Assembly (NCBI GenBank): GCA_949316495.1
Contig: OX439004.1
Span: forward strand, 46,114,447 to 46,178,446
DNA from: Amphiduros pacificus
Lineage: Eukaryota; Annelida; Polychaeta; Phyllodocida; Hesionidae
Direction: 5' to 3'
Length of the DNA stretch: 64,000 nt
Below the pieces are notes generated by a model. The model saw only the letters and a list, made by a program, of their open reading frames with translations. It made no database searches and was not told the origin of the DNA. This document shows, in pieces, positions 49,931 to 62,327 of this stretch (the stretch's first letter is position 1; each line of letters opens with the position of its first letter). Position numbers and translations under genes: made by a program.

Positions 49931-50214
49931 TTACTTTACTTTCTTGTCATTATAATTTGAATTCCTGGTTATTTTGTTTGGGAAATCCCATCATAGGTCT
50001 AAGGCCTATTTGCCTATATTTATGATATATATTGTTCAGTTTGTAAATTAAAAAAAACCAACTTACTCTTATTGTGATACTGGAAGGTGTGTCCGGTGTT
50101 CTTCTGTGCTTTCCATCCGTCCGTCTGCTCTCATGCTTGTATGTTCTATAAGGTTCTTTTATACAAAATTTAGAATAGATTGAGTTGTTTAATGATTTAT
50201 TTTGACAAGATTGG

Positions 50215-51250
50215 ATTGTTGGGAATTTTTTTTCTATGCAGTATTGCAATATCAGATAGGAGCAACACCACATGGGAAAAGATTTGCCACCAGCCGTGAA
50301 TTCATATCATTTATGGACATAAAATCCATCAAAATCCATTTCAAACTACAGTCTCAAACTTCTATATTTACTATATATTTTACACTTCCAGATCTTGGAA
50401 TGTTCTCAAAAGTTATGTTTTTGACCCCACGTGGCCATTGACAGAAAGGCTATACAGCTCATCTTGTGTTATGATGTGAGACAAATAAAGTTGACAAATT
50501 GTTTCCAAGTAATGTAAGGTTAATATGTAATATCAGGGACATGGAGGGGAATTGATCATTTGATCCTCAGCTGCAAGACAACTCTGACTTAATAGGGCAG
50601 TGACCAGCTCAGATCCCATCTTTGTCATTTGCTACACAGAACACTATGGTCTCTTTATTGTTGCTATCTTGTTGCGATCTTGTTGCTAACTATTGTTGCT
50701 TAATACAGGTGCTTGTTTAGGAATTTAATTTAAGCTACCATGCCCTAGCTGGAAGACCTTTATGCTAAATTTAAAAATAGAATTGCCTCTTAACTGCTGC
50801 TGGTATTGGAAGAGGTATTGTTTAATGTGTGAAGCCATTATTTAAGCAGCAGCTTACATGCTGTGCTCTACCTTCATGGAAACTTGGTGTGCAAATAAGC
50901 CAATAACAATCTGGGATGAACTGACAATACCATACTAGGTACATAATAAACTATGTTTTGTTGGCTGTATTCAGGTTGCTGATTTGGTGGAGGCCTTATT
51001 CATTTACAGTGTCAATAATTAAATCAGACAGCAGAATGCAAGTGTACTTAACAGACTGCAGCATTGAGTACGAAAGCAAAGTCATGTGGTCAGATACCAA
51101 CCTTTTAATGTAGCAATTGCAGCACAATGTCTGTAGTGTTAAGAATTTTTTTTTCTGTAGCCATATCTACTATTATTGTTGACACCACAGATTATTGCAA
51201 TACCTTTTGACAGATTTGTCACAAGGTATCTGGTTATGATAAAAATTCGA
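50215..51250 (+). repeat. R1 repeat, copy D, longest
   Basis: It has the fullest order of R1 blocks: 'tttctatgcagtattgcaat', 'gggaaaagatttgccaccag', 'atgtaatatcagggacatgg', 'gctaccatgccctagctgga', 'ctgctgctggtattgg', 'taagccaataacaatctggg', 'agataccaaccttttaatgt', 'ctactattattgttgacacc' and 'gatttgtcacaaggtatctg'. About 1 kb, no open frame, no obvious terminal repeats. Confidence 0.65.
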
Positions 51251-53159
51251 AGTTTTGAGGCATGAAGTCACCAAATGTGAAAATCTTAACTATTAAAATA
51301 ATTAAGAATAATTAAGGTATTTTTTTAACTGGTGAAAAGGAAATATAAGTAAAAGTTTAACTTCTTCAAATAGATATAAATAAGTGTTCTCTCTTTGGAG
51401 AGGACTGAAATTGATAAATGGACCATAAATAGTACTGTATATAAATTAGCTTAGGTAGATTACGATAACATTGTATGAAGTTGAGATAGTTGAATTGATT
51501 GATGCTGCATGTCATTCTTTAATACACTAACGGATAAAGTGTATGTCACATGTATGTCTGTGTCAATATACCTCTATACATATAATATAATTGTAGTTTA
51601 CATTTTAAAGGTAATACAAAATGTCCTTAGAGTTAGCACATGCTACTTGGAGCATATATTGCCTTGTGCTTTGTGATATAAGCAACAAATTTGTTGTTAT
51701 TTTCTATGTACAAATCTATGTCTGCAATATGATCATTTTGCCTTTGTATACCATACCCCTCTCATTTTTCAGCTTTTTGTAATTATTATTGTTATAACTA
51801 AGATATTCACATCTCCATTCATTAAAATATGTCATCCCCATTTACACAACTATTCTCATATTCGAAGTCAAGATAGACCTGAAATCCACCATCATATTTA
51901 ACTCATGACTTTGGTAGAACCTTTTCTCTGGCAACAGGTTTTGAAGAATTTTTTTTATTTAAAGGTCAGACAGATTTTGTGCTCAAGGATCTGTGTTCAC
52001 TGAGAAAATATGATTTTCAAGTCTATTTTGATGTTGAATATGGGAATAATATCATTTCATTACATGGGGCATCACATATGCAAGTCAGCCTCTTTTATGT
52101 AATATGGTGCAGTTTAATACATGCTGATATATTTTCTAGATGGTAAGAGTTGCATCAGAGCATAGATTGTCCAACAGGTGGCTTCACTATCTGTTGCTTC
52201 ACCACTAAATATGTTGGCATGTTTAGTAAACATAACTATTGATCTTTCAATGTATTTGACACCTATCACCAAATGTGTTGCCTATATGTATGAGAAAATT
52301 TTATGTCAACAAACAGAAAATAAATTTACAATGTATGATAGTGTGAGTGATATGTGGATTGTTATAAAAAAGGTATGTTATCGTAAAAATCGAACATTGC
52401 CCCATGTCAATTAATTTCAGGGATTGGCAAGGCACTGTGCCATGTGCCATAGTCATGAATTCGATTTGGCCCATTAATTGACCCAATATGTCACATACAA
52501 CAATTTCCCTAAACAGAGTTATATCAATGCATCATTTCTGAAATCTGTAAAGTCTGAATGATCCAAACACATTGTTTGCTGCCATATTGTTTTCTTTGGT
52601 TTGTTTGTGCCACCTGGAAAACTAGCATTGGCAGTTTACCACTAGATGTCACTGCATACTACCCACTGAGAGTCATATTGACTCAATCAAATTGATTTCC
52701 CCAAGGACAGTCATGCCCCAAATAACAAAATTTTAATCCATACCAAAATCTGAAAAAAGTAAAGTACTATTATGGAACAAATTATCCCATTTTGTGAGAA
52801 AATGGGAATAATTTGTCCTTCCCAATCATTGGGTTTAAAAATGGAAAACATTTTTTACAAAATGTGTCTGGACATTATATGACACATCTCATAAATAATT
52901 AGATGCTTACCTTATATACCTATCACCAGAGAATCAACTAGAAAATGGTGTCCTAGATTTAAATGAGACATGTTACAGATATCTATTTCTTTTGATCTAT
53001 TTGCATTACTTTTGATATCATATTTGACAAACATTTTTAGAATATTTTATTCCATAAATTAACTGAAATTACTGAATATTTTCCTTTATAAAATAACTAA
53101 ATAAAGTGGTGTTGACTATTTGTGTGATTTACTAGGGAGAAGGTCAAATCATACTTTTC
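51251..53159. other. Intergenic DNA right of Ral
   Basis: No gene or clear repeat. A CTCF-like motif is at 52639-52651. Confidence 0.6.
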
Positions 53160-53400
53160 AACATGGCTCAGTGGGTAAGACATTTGTCTCCCATTGGGTT
53201 CAATTTTGTTTTTTCATGCTGAAGATGCTTCATACAAAAAACAGACCAACTTCTTGTTGGGATCTTGAGCGATATGAAAACAGAGGGTTCAAATCCTAGT
53301 TGGGTCAAATATTTTCATGCTGAAGGTGAAATTTTCATATTGGGGTTCTGTTTTAGTGACGTGCCATTAAGAAAACATTAATTGATTTGTCTATTGCAAA
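53160..53400 (+). mobile_element. Old tRNA-derived SINE-like sequence
   Basis: It contains a perfect RNA polymerase III A box, TGGCTCAGTGGG, near 53165, in a tRNA-like setting (gtaagacatttgtctcccat). About 120 bp later it has a near-perfect B box, GGTTCAAATCC (near 53287). The distance is too long for one tRNA head, so this may be a dimer or contain an insertion. The tail is A-rich. No target duplication found. Confidence 0.5.
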
Positions 53401-53479
53401 TAAATTATAAAAAATAGAAGATATGAATAATAATGACTTCATACAGAAAACAAATATGAAATCTTCATATTTGGGTAAT

Positions 53480-54117
53480 ACAGTATTGTCTCTGATAGCT
53501 GCTCTTTACCTAATTACTGCCCCCTCCTGTCTGAAGCCTGTCTGCAGACAAGGCCTTGGTTGCTGGGGTAGTGGAGCTGCAGACTTACAATCCCATAGGG
53601 GTTGGCTATACTCACGAACGCAAACATCAAAGAAAACGCACATCCCTTGTAAGGTTTGCATAGCACTGTAAACAACTCCTCATGTCACATCAATGTGTAA
53701 GATCTGACAACTGAATGCTGACTGAGGGTCACACAGTATGGTGCCCAGTAGCACACCCCAGCCTCTTGTAACTTAATTGGTTAATTACCCTACAGGCATG
53801 TGGTCAAGTGGGGAAACTACATAGCTCAACACTCATTTTAGGAAATTGTTATTTTCAATACTTAACATGATTAGTTGTTTTGTGTCTGGACTGACATATT
53901 CATTTCTATTTCTAAAATATATTGAACAATACTGTGCTGAACAGTCAAAATATTCTTCAAGTGCAACAAGATGTGACCATTTAGTTACTAAACATCTATT
54001 TTGAATCTGAAAAACAATCAATTTTGAACCCTGGTCTTGGCATGTCAGCCAATCACATATTAGTGGCCTACTCAGAGTCGATGTTTCCGCCCCTGGGGCA
54101 GCAATTAGGGATAATAG
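53480..54117 (+). mobile_element. TIR-2 family MITE, longer copy
   Basis: The left end is 'cagtattgtctctgatagct' and the right end 'gcaattagggataatagg', inverted relative to each other. The interior up to about 53825 matches 19138-19565 ('ggccttggttgctggggtag', 'ggtgcccagtagcacacccc'). The remaining 290 bp are absent from the other copies and may be an insertion. Confidence 0.7.
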
Positions 54118-54450
54118 GATATTTGAGCAATGTGCATGTCAAAACATAGTATTGAACATGTTTTTTTTTGCCAACATACAGAATATAAACAATTGATTTA
54201 TATGAGCCCAAAGAAACTATAACATAGTTCCAATTTCAAGATTTTACCATAGATTTTAAACTTCGAGTATGGTGGTCATGAGGCCAACCTTGAGCATGTA
54301 TGAATATATACAGTGCAATGCAATAGTTCCAAATGTTTCCGCATTAGCATGTGTCTCACAGGTCTGATAATATAATTTGACCTTTCCTCATGGCAAGATT
54401 GCTCACTGAACATTTGCCTGGATCCACATTTCAAAATAAACATGGACTGC

Positions 54451-54794
54451 ACCTATCAAAGGGGCCACGGGCCGTGGCGCATTTGGTTAGAGCGCCAGCT
54501 TATTAGCACCAGTTCCTCTGTGGTGATCAAAAGGTTGTGGGTTCGATCCCCAGCCAGGCCGAGATTGAACTCATGATACTATTTCCCATATGAGCTGAGG
54601 CCCGTGCCTAAAGGGTTAACCTGTTGTCCTTGTAAATCTGTGACCGGGTGGGTTGTCATGTCAATGACCTGCGACATGACAATTCAGTGAGGCAGCACTA
54701 TATCTGCTAAAAGTAGGTCTCATCACGGAATGACTGAAATAATGTTGAAAGTGATGTAAAACCCCAAACAAACCAAACCAAAACCTATCAAAGG
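54451..54794 (+). mobile_element. Complete tRNA-derived SINE with 12-bp target duplication
   Basis: The 12-mer acctatcaaagg stands at 54451-54462 and 54783-54794. The 320-bp element between has a tRNA-like head with A box TGGCGCATTTGG and B box GGTTCGATCC (gtgggttcgatccccag). The anticodon region is degenerate, so it is not a working tRNA gene. A body follows (gacatgacaattcagtgagg, tctcatcacggaatgactga), then 'gtgatgtaaaaccccaaac' and an ACCAAACC tail. It would be transcribed by RNA polymerase III and moved by a partner LINE. The intact duplication means a fairly recent insertion. Confidence 0.92.
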
Positions 54795-54989
54795 TATTAT
54801 AACAATTCATCAACCCTTAACACATACCTCCAAACAATGCCCATTCTTAAATACATTCCTACTCTCCATAACAGATCGAGGATTTACACCTGGCTCTCCA
54901 AGTAAACAACATATCTGATTCTTTGAATGAGTGCTCAGAGGCCACACCCAGTAGAAGCAGCCAGGAGACAATGAATAAAAGTTTTTGTC

Positions 54990-56150
54990 ACATGGGGTGT
55001 GGTAGCAATGTAGTTGTAGCAGGATTGGTAGGTGGGACGACTACAGTGGTTGCATTCCGCATCTCTGTCACCTTGTAGGGGCCAATTACCCCTGTAGCCC
55101 AGTTGCAGACGGTGAAACATAACCTCCAGCTCGCAGAAGTGATCGCTAGGCAGCGAAAGGGGCTTGAGGTTGGTGGCAGCAAGGTACCATTGGCTGGACT
55201 TGACTTAGATTTGGGGACGGAGGTGTGAAACCGGGCTGGAGATTGCCACATTCAGCGAGCCGGATATGGACGTGTAGTCTTCATCTGGAAGCAACTGACT
55301 GGACGCAGGTTTAGTGTGTGGTCCCAGTTTAGATGGAATGACTTTGTCATTAATATGCGAACATATCAGGTCAATGGAGCATAGGTGAGAATATCCTTAA
55401 TTCTGCCTGATTGAAATTATTCAATTGGTATAAAAAAACGTATCTTGTAGAACATCAACATTTGTCTCCAAGCATTATTTCAGAATTTGCCAATTGGTCT
55501 GTGTGGTATCATCTCTTGGCTGAGGAGTCGAAACAACAGTAATTGTTGGTCCTTTGGATCCGATGAGATCCAGAAGGGGCGATGATATACCAAAAGCATT
55601 ACTCCCTTTTTGATGCTTAAGTATACCTGCCATAGAAGGAACAGTAATAATGTGGCTTGCCTTATTGAGATGGTCCGAGCATTTAGCCATAAAATCCATG
55701 TCCTTTCATGGTAACACAATCACTACTAAGAATCCCAGCCGTAATCTGGTCTTGATGACCATCCTTTGGAATCGCCACTAGAATTGTGGGTTTCTCCATC
55801 TCCAGATCCATAGATGGAACCAAGTTAGGGTTTTTCACATCCGTTGCAGAGGTAAGAAATTTCTTAAACATCAGTTTCTTCTCCACAAGCGCTGATTGAG
55901 TTTTTGTAAGCTCATTGGTCAAAGTAAGAATCCTTTTGTCCTGCAGGATAGATTTTGCCTCCACGTGTCCCAGTGATTTATCTCAAGTCTATTAAACCTA
56001 GATGAAGAGTCTTAAGCCTACTGAGTGGAGGCATTTCCACTCTGAGAATCTTAGCGGCCGGCTCATCTGCAGCAAGAATGGCTGCACCTTGTTGGCCCTG
56101 CATGGTACTCGGCCTCCATGGCCATGTTCTTCCCAGCCATAGGGAATCTG
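54990..56150 (-). pseudogene. Decayed coding-like stretch, identity unknown
   Basis: GC-richer than the surroundings and open on the minus strand only in separate pieces of 60-90 codons lying in different frames. Pieces have protein-like composition, for example ILTLTNELTKTQSALVEKK (about 55900) and NKASHIITVPSMAGILKHQK (about 55640). I do not recognise the family. It may be a processed or fragmented host pseudogene or the remnant of a mobile element, and it appears broken at several points. It could also be real exons with introns, but I could not find a consistent set of splice sites. Confidence 0.35.
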
Positions 56151-59100
56151 AAAAGGTAACATAATGTCTGAAATTGTCTGATCAATGCAATTGCAATGTC
56201 AATTCTCCTTTCTCTCATATGGGATGAAAGCTTATATCACAACTTTGGAAAGTTATTAATTTTATGTTTATGACCTTGAAGTGGATATTTCTGATCTGTG
56301 CCATGCAATTCATAGATTCAAAGTTTCAACAATTAAACTTACCTTGATTAATATTTCTGCCCAAATCTGAGATCACGTCTATGAAATCAGAAAAGCATTT
56401 GATCCAATTTAGGGAATTATGGTAATCAATAGTGTCCCATAGAATACTGATATCGTTTGTCCAGTTAGGTGTGACTAGGCCTTGTTGTTCTTTGTAAATA
56501 TGATGAAGAATTATACAACAGGGAGCACCAAATTTGTATATTTCCTAGAGAACAATATAAATTAGATAAAACACTCGAACCAAATCAGTACGTGCCATTG
56601 AAAATCATCATTTATCAGCTCTTCAGGGAGGTCTTATGCTTGATGTGCATACAATTTAACACATTGCTCACCTTAATGAATGAGACATATCTTTGCTATC
56701 TTCTCAATATCAACCATTTTGATGACGGTATGTTATGCCATGTACAGATACACCTTTTTTGTATGGCCACCAGGTGACAGTGTAAAACCATCATGCACAC
56801 CTCGAGGGATTATTGTCAATTGTTTATATCCTCAATACTGTACGCCCTCTAGTGACAAATCTCTCGAATTTCAAAAAAACCTTAATACCTTTCTCAACCA
56901 TTTCTTGACGACATCCAAGCTTTGTTTTTCTATATATCATCATATGATGATCTTTCTTGTGGTGCACCGACAAAAGCTCTTGAAATATAGGCCGCAATCT
57001 CTGGGGGTAATTGGAACTCTACCGACCCATATTTTAATGAGGGACAAGATAACATCTTGTAAGAAAACCAACATTCAGTGTACTCTGTGCTGTCGTTAGA
57101 TCCATTGTTTACAAAACTATCCTGTGGTGTATTGACATGCAATACTTAACATTATCCATTTTTCATTTTAACTTGTACATTTTCTCCAAGAAGAATTCAT
57201 TGCGAGGCATAAAAGGTTGTCCAAGTCAGGTACTGGGGTATCCCTATAAAATCAATAATTCTAAATAACGTTTTAGGGACGGACCATTATTTATTCAGGG
57301 GCACACAGCCATTCTCTTTTATTTTTTTCATTCATTGGGCCACCATTTTCTTCCATGGGTCCAAACATCCTAATTGTTTTACTTATTTGTGTAGAAGGAT
57401 AAATGATTTATCAGAAAATGATACAATGCATTATTTACACCAATTCACAGTCATACAACTATTTCAAGTAGTCATTTATTGAAGTAAACTTCATCTGCGT
57501 ATAAAGTTCTGGGTGCCAGGGAGTTTCGTCCTATTTGTTAAGATATGGGCAATACATGGCCACCCAAGTGCCAACCACATATCGCCTTGACACCACACAA
57601 TTTTCCAGACATCTGGCAGTCTAAAGTTTAAAAAAATCAATTGCCTTTGCAACTTTTGGGAAATTGGAACAAATGTTCGAAATGGGAATAAATGTGACTG
57701 ATATATGCACACAAAAGAGTCACACAAAAGTGGTAAGAGTCACACAAAAGTGGTAAGAGTCACACAAAAGTGTGTACCCATTTGTTGTAGACAAGGAGTG
57801 GAACAGCAGACATCTTAGGTCAGTTGGCCAGTGCCTTTAAGATATAGCAAGTTTTAGCAATATGTCCAAAATGCTGGTTACAATATAAGATTTGGGCTAC
57901 AATTTATAGTCTTTGACCAACTCAAGGTCATCACTGAGGTCATCCTGTTTAGGCCTTCATGGGATGCATGTTTGGTAAAAATGTGAAGTCTTTATCTCTG
58001 ATTGCTGATGAGATAACAAATTGTCAAATTTTTGTTGACCCACAGACCCATGCACACACAGACAGAGCCCGTTAATATGGCTCCATACACCGCTCAGGCG
58101 TCGGGAGCTCAAAATTATCAATAGTCATGAAAGATTGTATCTGACAGCAAAATAACATTTATTATTGTTGTCAGATTGTATGTCACCTGCAATATTTTAT
58201 TTGTATTTGTTACTGATGCCTCATAACCAGCTCCCTAAACATATTTTGGGTAGATTGTACCTACTGCAGTGCCAAGCAAAGCGAGGCAGAATTTGCTTTT
58301 CGTTTCCTTTTCCTCTCTAAAATTAACTTCTACAAGGTTGAAACTCCATTTTCTTCCCAAAAATTAGACCCTTTGAACAATATTTTTTCCAGGTATGCGA
58401 GTCTCAATTTATTTTATTCTTAATGTTGACATTCTCAATATTTTTTTTCTCCATCAAGTGGTCTCACCAATATTTTTTTTACTTTGCTCTACCGCCCCTG
58501 AATGAATAATGGTCTGCCCCTTAGGTTAATTAATTTTCAACAAGCTTAGAGCAATGATAAGATTGAGAATTCCTAAGTATGGAACTGCATTTGTCTCTCT
58601 GGCCATTCTGTAGATCCTTGTTAATTTGAAGGCTAGATTGTTTTCATTTTTTCGTTCGTCTGTTTTGTAACCTTTTTCTCAGGGATTTAGATTTCTCAGA
58701 GAGATCTTGGCTTCTTTAAAAGGAACATGTTTGCAAAGTGTGCCTCTCAATGCATCATTGTAGTGATTTGCCATACTTAAAAGAGGCATGCGTGTCCAAT
58801 TATGAAAGGTGGCGATAGTATCAAGAAATTTGATCACATCACAATTTTGTGGCTTTTGCCTTTTGTACATTGTAGTCACCAAGGAATATTACTTCATGAG
58901 TGAAAGAGCAGTAATCTGAGTTCCAGTATCAGTTAATATTTACAGGGGCGAACCCTCAGAAAATAACAAAGGTGACTTTTCGAGGTATAGGGAAAGGAGT
59001 GGAATTTTCAAAAGACTGCAACCGTAAGGTTTTATTTTCCAGCATCTGAATCATCCAATTTCTATGAGGGGGCTAGAACTTGGTCATTGAGGTGTACGCT

Positions 59101-60100
59101 TTATGCAGTTACAGTGCTATGAAGCCCCTAAAGCTTATCTTATTTTGATTGTAGTTAAAACAAACCACCAGTATTATTTTGTTTTGGGCAGAAGATTCAT
59201 GTTACTATCTTTGTCTTTGGGATCTATCCCAAGGCTACCCAGTGACAGACCAGTAGCGACTGGAATCTCAGAAACCTGAATAATGTAAAAAACTAACATG
59301 GATGGAAGCTATTTTTACCTTTGTGAAGAAAAATAACAATTTATGTGGTTTGGGCAGGGACAATAGCTTGACTCAGTGTCTGTACACAGTCAGAAATGAC
59401 GCAAGGCATTTCGGTAAAAAAGATCCCCTAAAAAGCTAGACATTAATGTAATATAGATAATTGTTCACTGCAGGGATATTGTGAAGAAAAGTCTTACTGA
59501 GGTAAAGGTGGAGAAAAAAAGGTCTGAACCTTACGATCATGGAGACGACATAAAAGAATATTATTGACGCTCGGCAGAGCTAGAGACCAAATAACAGTGA
59601 AAGAGCTTGGTGACTTTTTTTTTATTAAAAAACAAACAACACCAATCCTCACAAACATAGGTGGAAAGCGTCGGCTGCTTTAATGGCCAGAAATTGTCTA
59701 AACCTCTCGACACACATAAGAGAAGATGACAGTGCAACTGGTAAATGTTATACTACTCTTTGACTTAGATCAGATCACAATATCTGCCAATAAGGACGGA
59801 AGACTCAGAGCCAAAGAAAACACACCATTAGTAGTCAAATGTACATATCTGCCAAGTTGTCAAATATTTTACAATAATAGAGAATGTATAAAATGTAAAT
59901 CAGGGAGCTGTAAGTCAAAACTTCGCATCACGAGTTGACCTCATGTTGCAAACTGACCTCACACTAAGTGGGCTCGTGTCACAAATTGACCTCATATCAA
60001 GCTAACCACACCCATACTCAGTATCGTGCTAAACACCGCGTAATTGGTTTCAAGATGCTGCCACATCCTCATTACCTGAACAGAAGGTATGATTGACCTT
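56151..60100. other. Intergenic DNA, no gene recognised
   Basis: It contains a CTCF-like motif at 56844-56855, a 20-bp tandem repeat (three units, 57713-57775) and a repeat block at about 57895-58090 ('ccatgcacacacagacagag', 'ctcaggcgtcgggagctcaa') resembling the end of a molluscan MITE. Short open frames, including 59726-59938 (Cys/Lys-rich), have no recognised relatives. Confidence 0.55.
57713..57775 (+). repeat. Three-unit 20-bp tandem repeat
   Basis: The unit gagtcacacaaaagtggtaa is repeated, the last one partial. Non-coding. Confidence 0.9.
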
Positions 60101-62257
60101 GTTAAATGAATGATCTCACTTTGTTGACCTTATTTATGTTCTTCCTCACATGCAGGTACAGTTTCACTAGGCATAAAATGTGGACCCAAAGGTGGCAAAT
60201 ACAGATGAACAGAATGATATTTGGAAAAATAAAATTTATTATACATGGTCTATCGCCAAAGCTTGTTGTTGTTGGTCACTGCCATAAGGGCAAGGAGAAG
60301 CACATGAATATATGTTTTTCTGCTGCATTATTTGAGACTAACTTGAAGTAATTTTGAAAGATAAATTTAGGATTGTGATCACACGTGATCACGCGGGATC
60401 AGTCTTTGCACTTCATGTTTCAACAAAACTTTCTGGACTCGTGTAATACCGTCATGATAACCAAGTCTATACGTATTTGTGGCCAAAACGCTTTTAATTT
60501 AGCGAGCCAGTGCCTTTTTGTTGGGCTCCATTAAGTGAGCAAATGCCAGCATTGGTTGGCGAGGCCTGAGAATCTGGGAGCACGTCCGGTGGTGAATGTG
60601 ACCATAGAGTAAACCTCCTACTCATCCCCTCAGCCGATTACTCGCCCCCTAATCACACAACCCTTGTAAACACTGGCCTGTATGACTATCAAATATCCGC
60701 AGTGACCACCGCACAATGCCCGCTGACCGAGAGTTCATGTCAACTTAACCCACAATAATCCGCCATCAGAGTATCTCGACTGCCAGCCTCAAGATGGAGA
60801 ATACAGCGCCACCTACATAGGCATCACTTCGTGTTGAGTGCTACTGCCACGGGGAAAACATAAAAATGAGCATACCAAGTTCACTCTACAGTTAAAGTAC
60901 ATTCAAACATTAAAAGGCATTTTATCAGCATCTCTGCTACATAGATGTCTTATTGGATGTGCTCAGTAGATGGTGTAATGACCTTATTTTGATAGACAAA
61001 TTCACTGCAGAATAAGACAAATGCATATATTGACTACATCTACACCATACATCTATATACAGATGACAGATGTTATATGTTAATTATTATGCCATATTTG
61101 TAAAGAACCAGCTGCAGCTCCTTTGATTTCAGAAAAATGAGTTGAACAGGCTCCAGCTGAATACATATTCGACCTATTGTGTGTTATTCAACCCATTCTA
61201 TTGTGATCATCTGTGCATGAACAAACCAATGTTAAAGTGGAGGTCAATTTCGATATCCATAAAACACATATGAATTATATAATGTTCTGAAAAGCCTTTT
61301 GTGAAAAGGAAGTGATTTTGTGAAGAAAAGTTATGCGCGTGTTTGCATTAAGAGTCATCATATTTCTATTGAATAATATCAATATATTTGGTTTCACCAC
61401 AAAGTTAACATAATCATATTATCATGTGTTGTGGATTACCTAATCGCAACGGAATGATTAGTGCAAATAGTTCCCATGTAAATATTGTGATGTAAGCCTC
61501 AGTGATTCATCAATAAAAATCTCTTGAAGATGGAAATTATAAGCCCATTATATATAAGAAAAGAAAGCATAACATCATATATTAAAGCAATCCATAAAAT
61601 GTTTTTAAACTAATGCGTTATTTCAGAAAAGTCACAGTGGAATTGTTAACGTTTTAATCCTGTTGAACTCTCGTACTCTGACGAGTTATGAAGAGGGGTA
61701 GTGATGTTTTGCTAACTATCTAAGGAATTGCCCAATTCTGCTTTCAGCATTTAGTCCATGGCTTAGCGAACCACTCATATAACTTTGTGAGCCCCAACGA
61801 GTAAATGTGACATTGCTATTGGTCATAACATGTATTATCTGTTTAGATTATGCAACATAATGGAAGGTATTAGGGGTTCTGTCTGATAATCCGGTATCAA
61901 GGGAGGATTATCAGTGTGTAACCTACATACATGTGTAGAAACCTCCCAGCATCCCACACAAATTGACGCTAACCTTTATGACTGGTACACTTGTTGTGTA
62001 ACCTTCATCGGGCTGATATCTAACACTCATCATCTCATTTGTGATATGAGATGTGAGAACTCGTGAGTACATTAGAATGAACAAGTCGATGACTGAGTAT
62101 GTGAATTGAGGCGATAATGACACAGGGATTCCACATGCCATATGAAACCCGGATTATATCGGACCATGTTTCAGGACTGATGTTTGCTATGTATATATGA
62201 TAATGGTGACAGAAAGGTTGGAGTGACCTTCACATTAGGTGATGTGAAAAGTACATC
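60101..62257. other. Intergenic DNA with a GC-richer patch
   Basis: Around 60520-60850 the sequence is richer in GC and CpG than its neighbourhood ('gcgaggcctgagaat', 'gcacgtccggtggtg', 'cagcgccacctacatag'). It could be a promoter or another element. The remainder is AT-rich and shows nothing. Confidence 0.5.
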
Positions 62258-62327
62258 ATGAACACGCGACCACCAAAGACCAGGACAAAGACGGAACTAA
62301 CACATAGTGGAGTGGTTGGTCTCAGAG
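62258..62327 (+). CDS. Candidate first exon of an unknown gene
   Basis: The ATG at 62258 has A at -3 and opens MNTRPPKTRTKTELTHSGVV then GLR, followed by a perfect GTAAGT donor at 62328. The peptide is basic and unlike anything I recognise. No matching next exon was found before the window ends, so the call rests on the start context, donor and moderate GC only. It may be chance. Confidence 0.25.

Noticed and set aside
54466-54560. A tRNA gene
   Set aside because: A and B boxes are present but the anticodon arm does not fold and the sequence continues as a SINE between target duplications.
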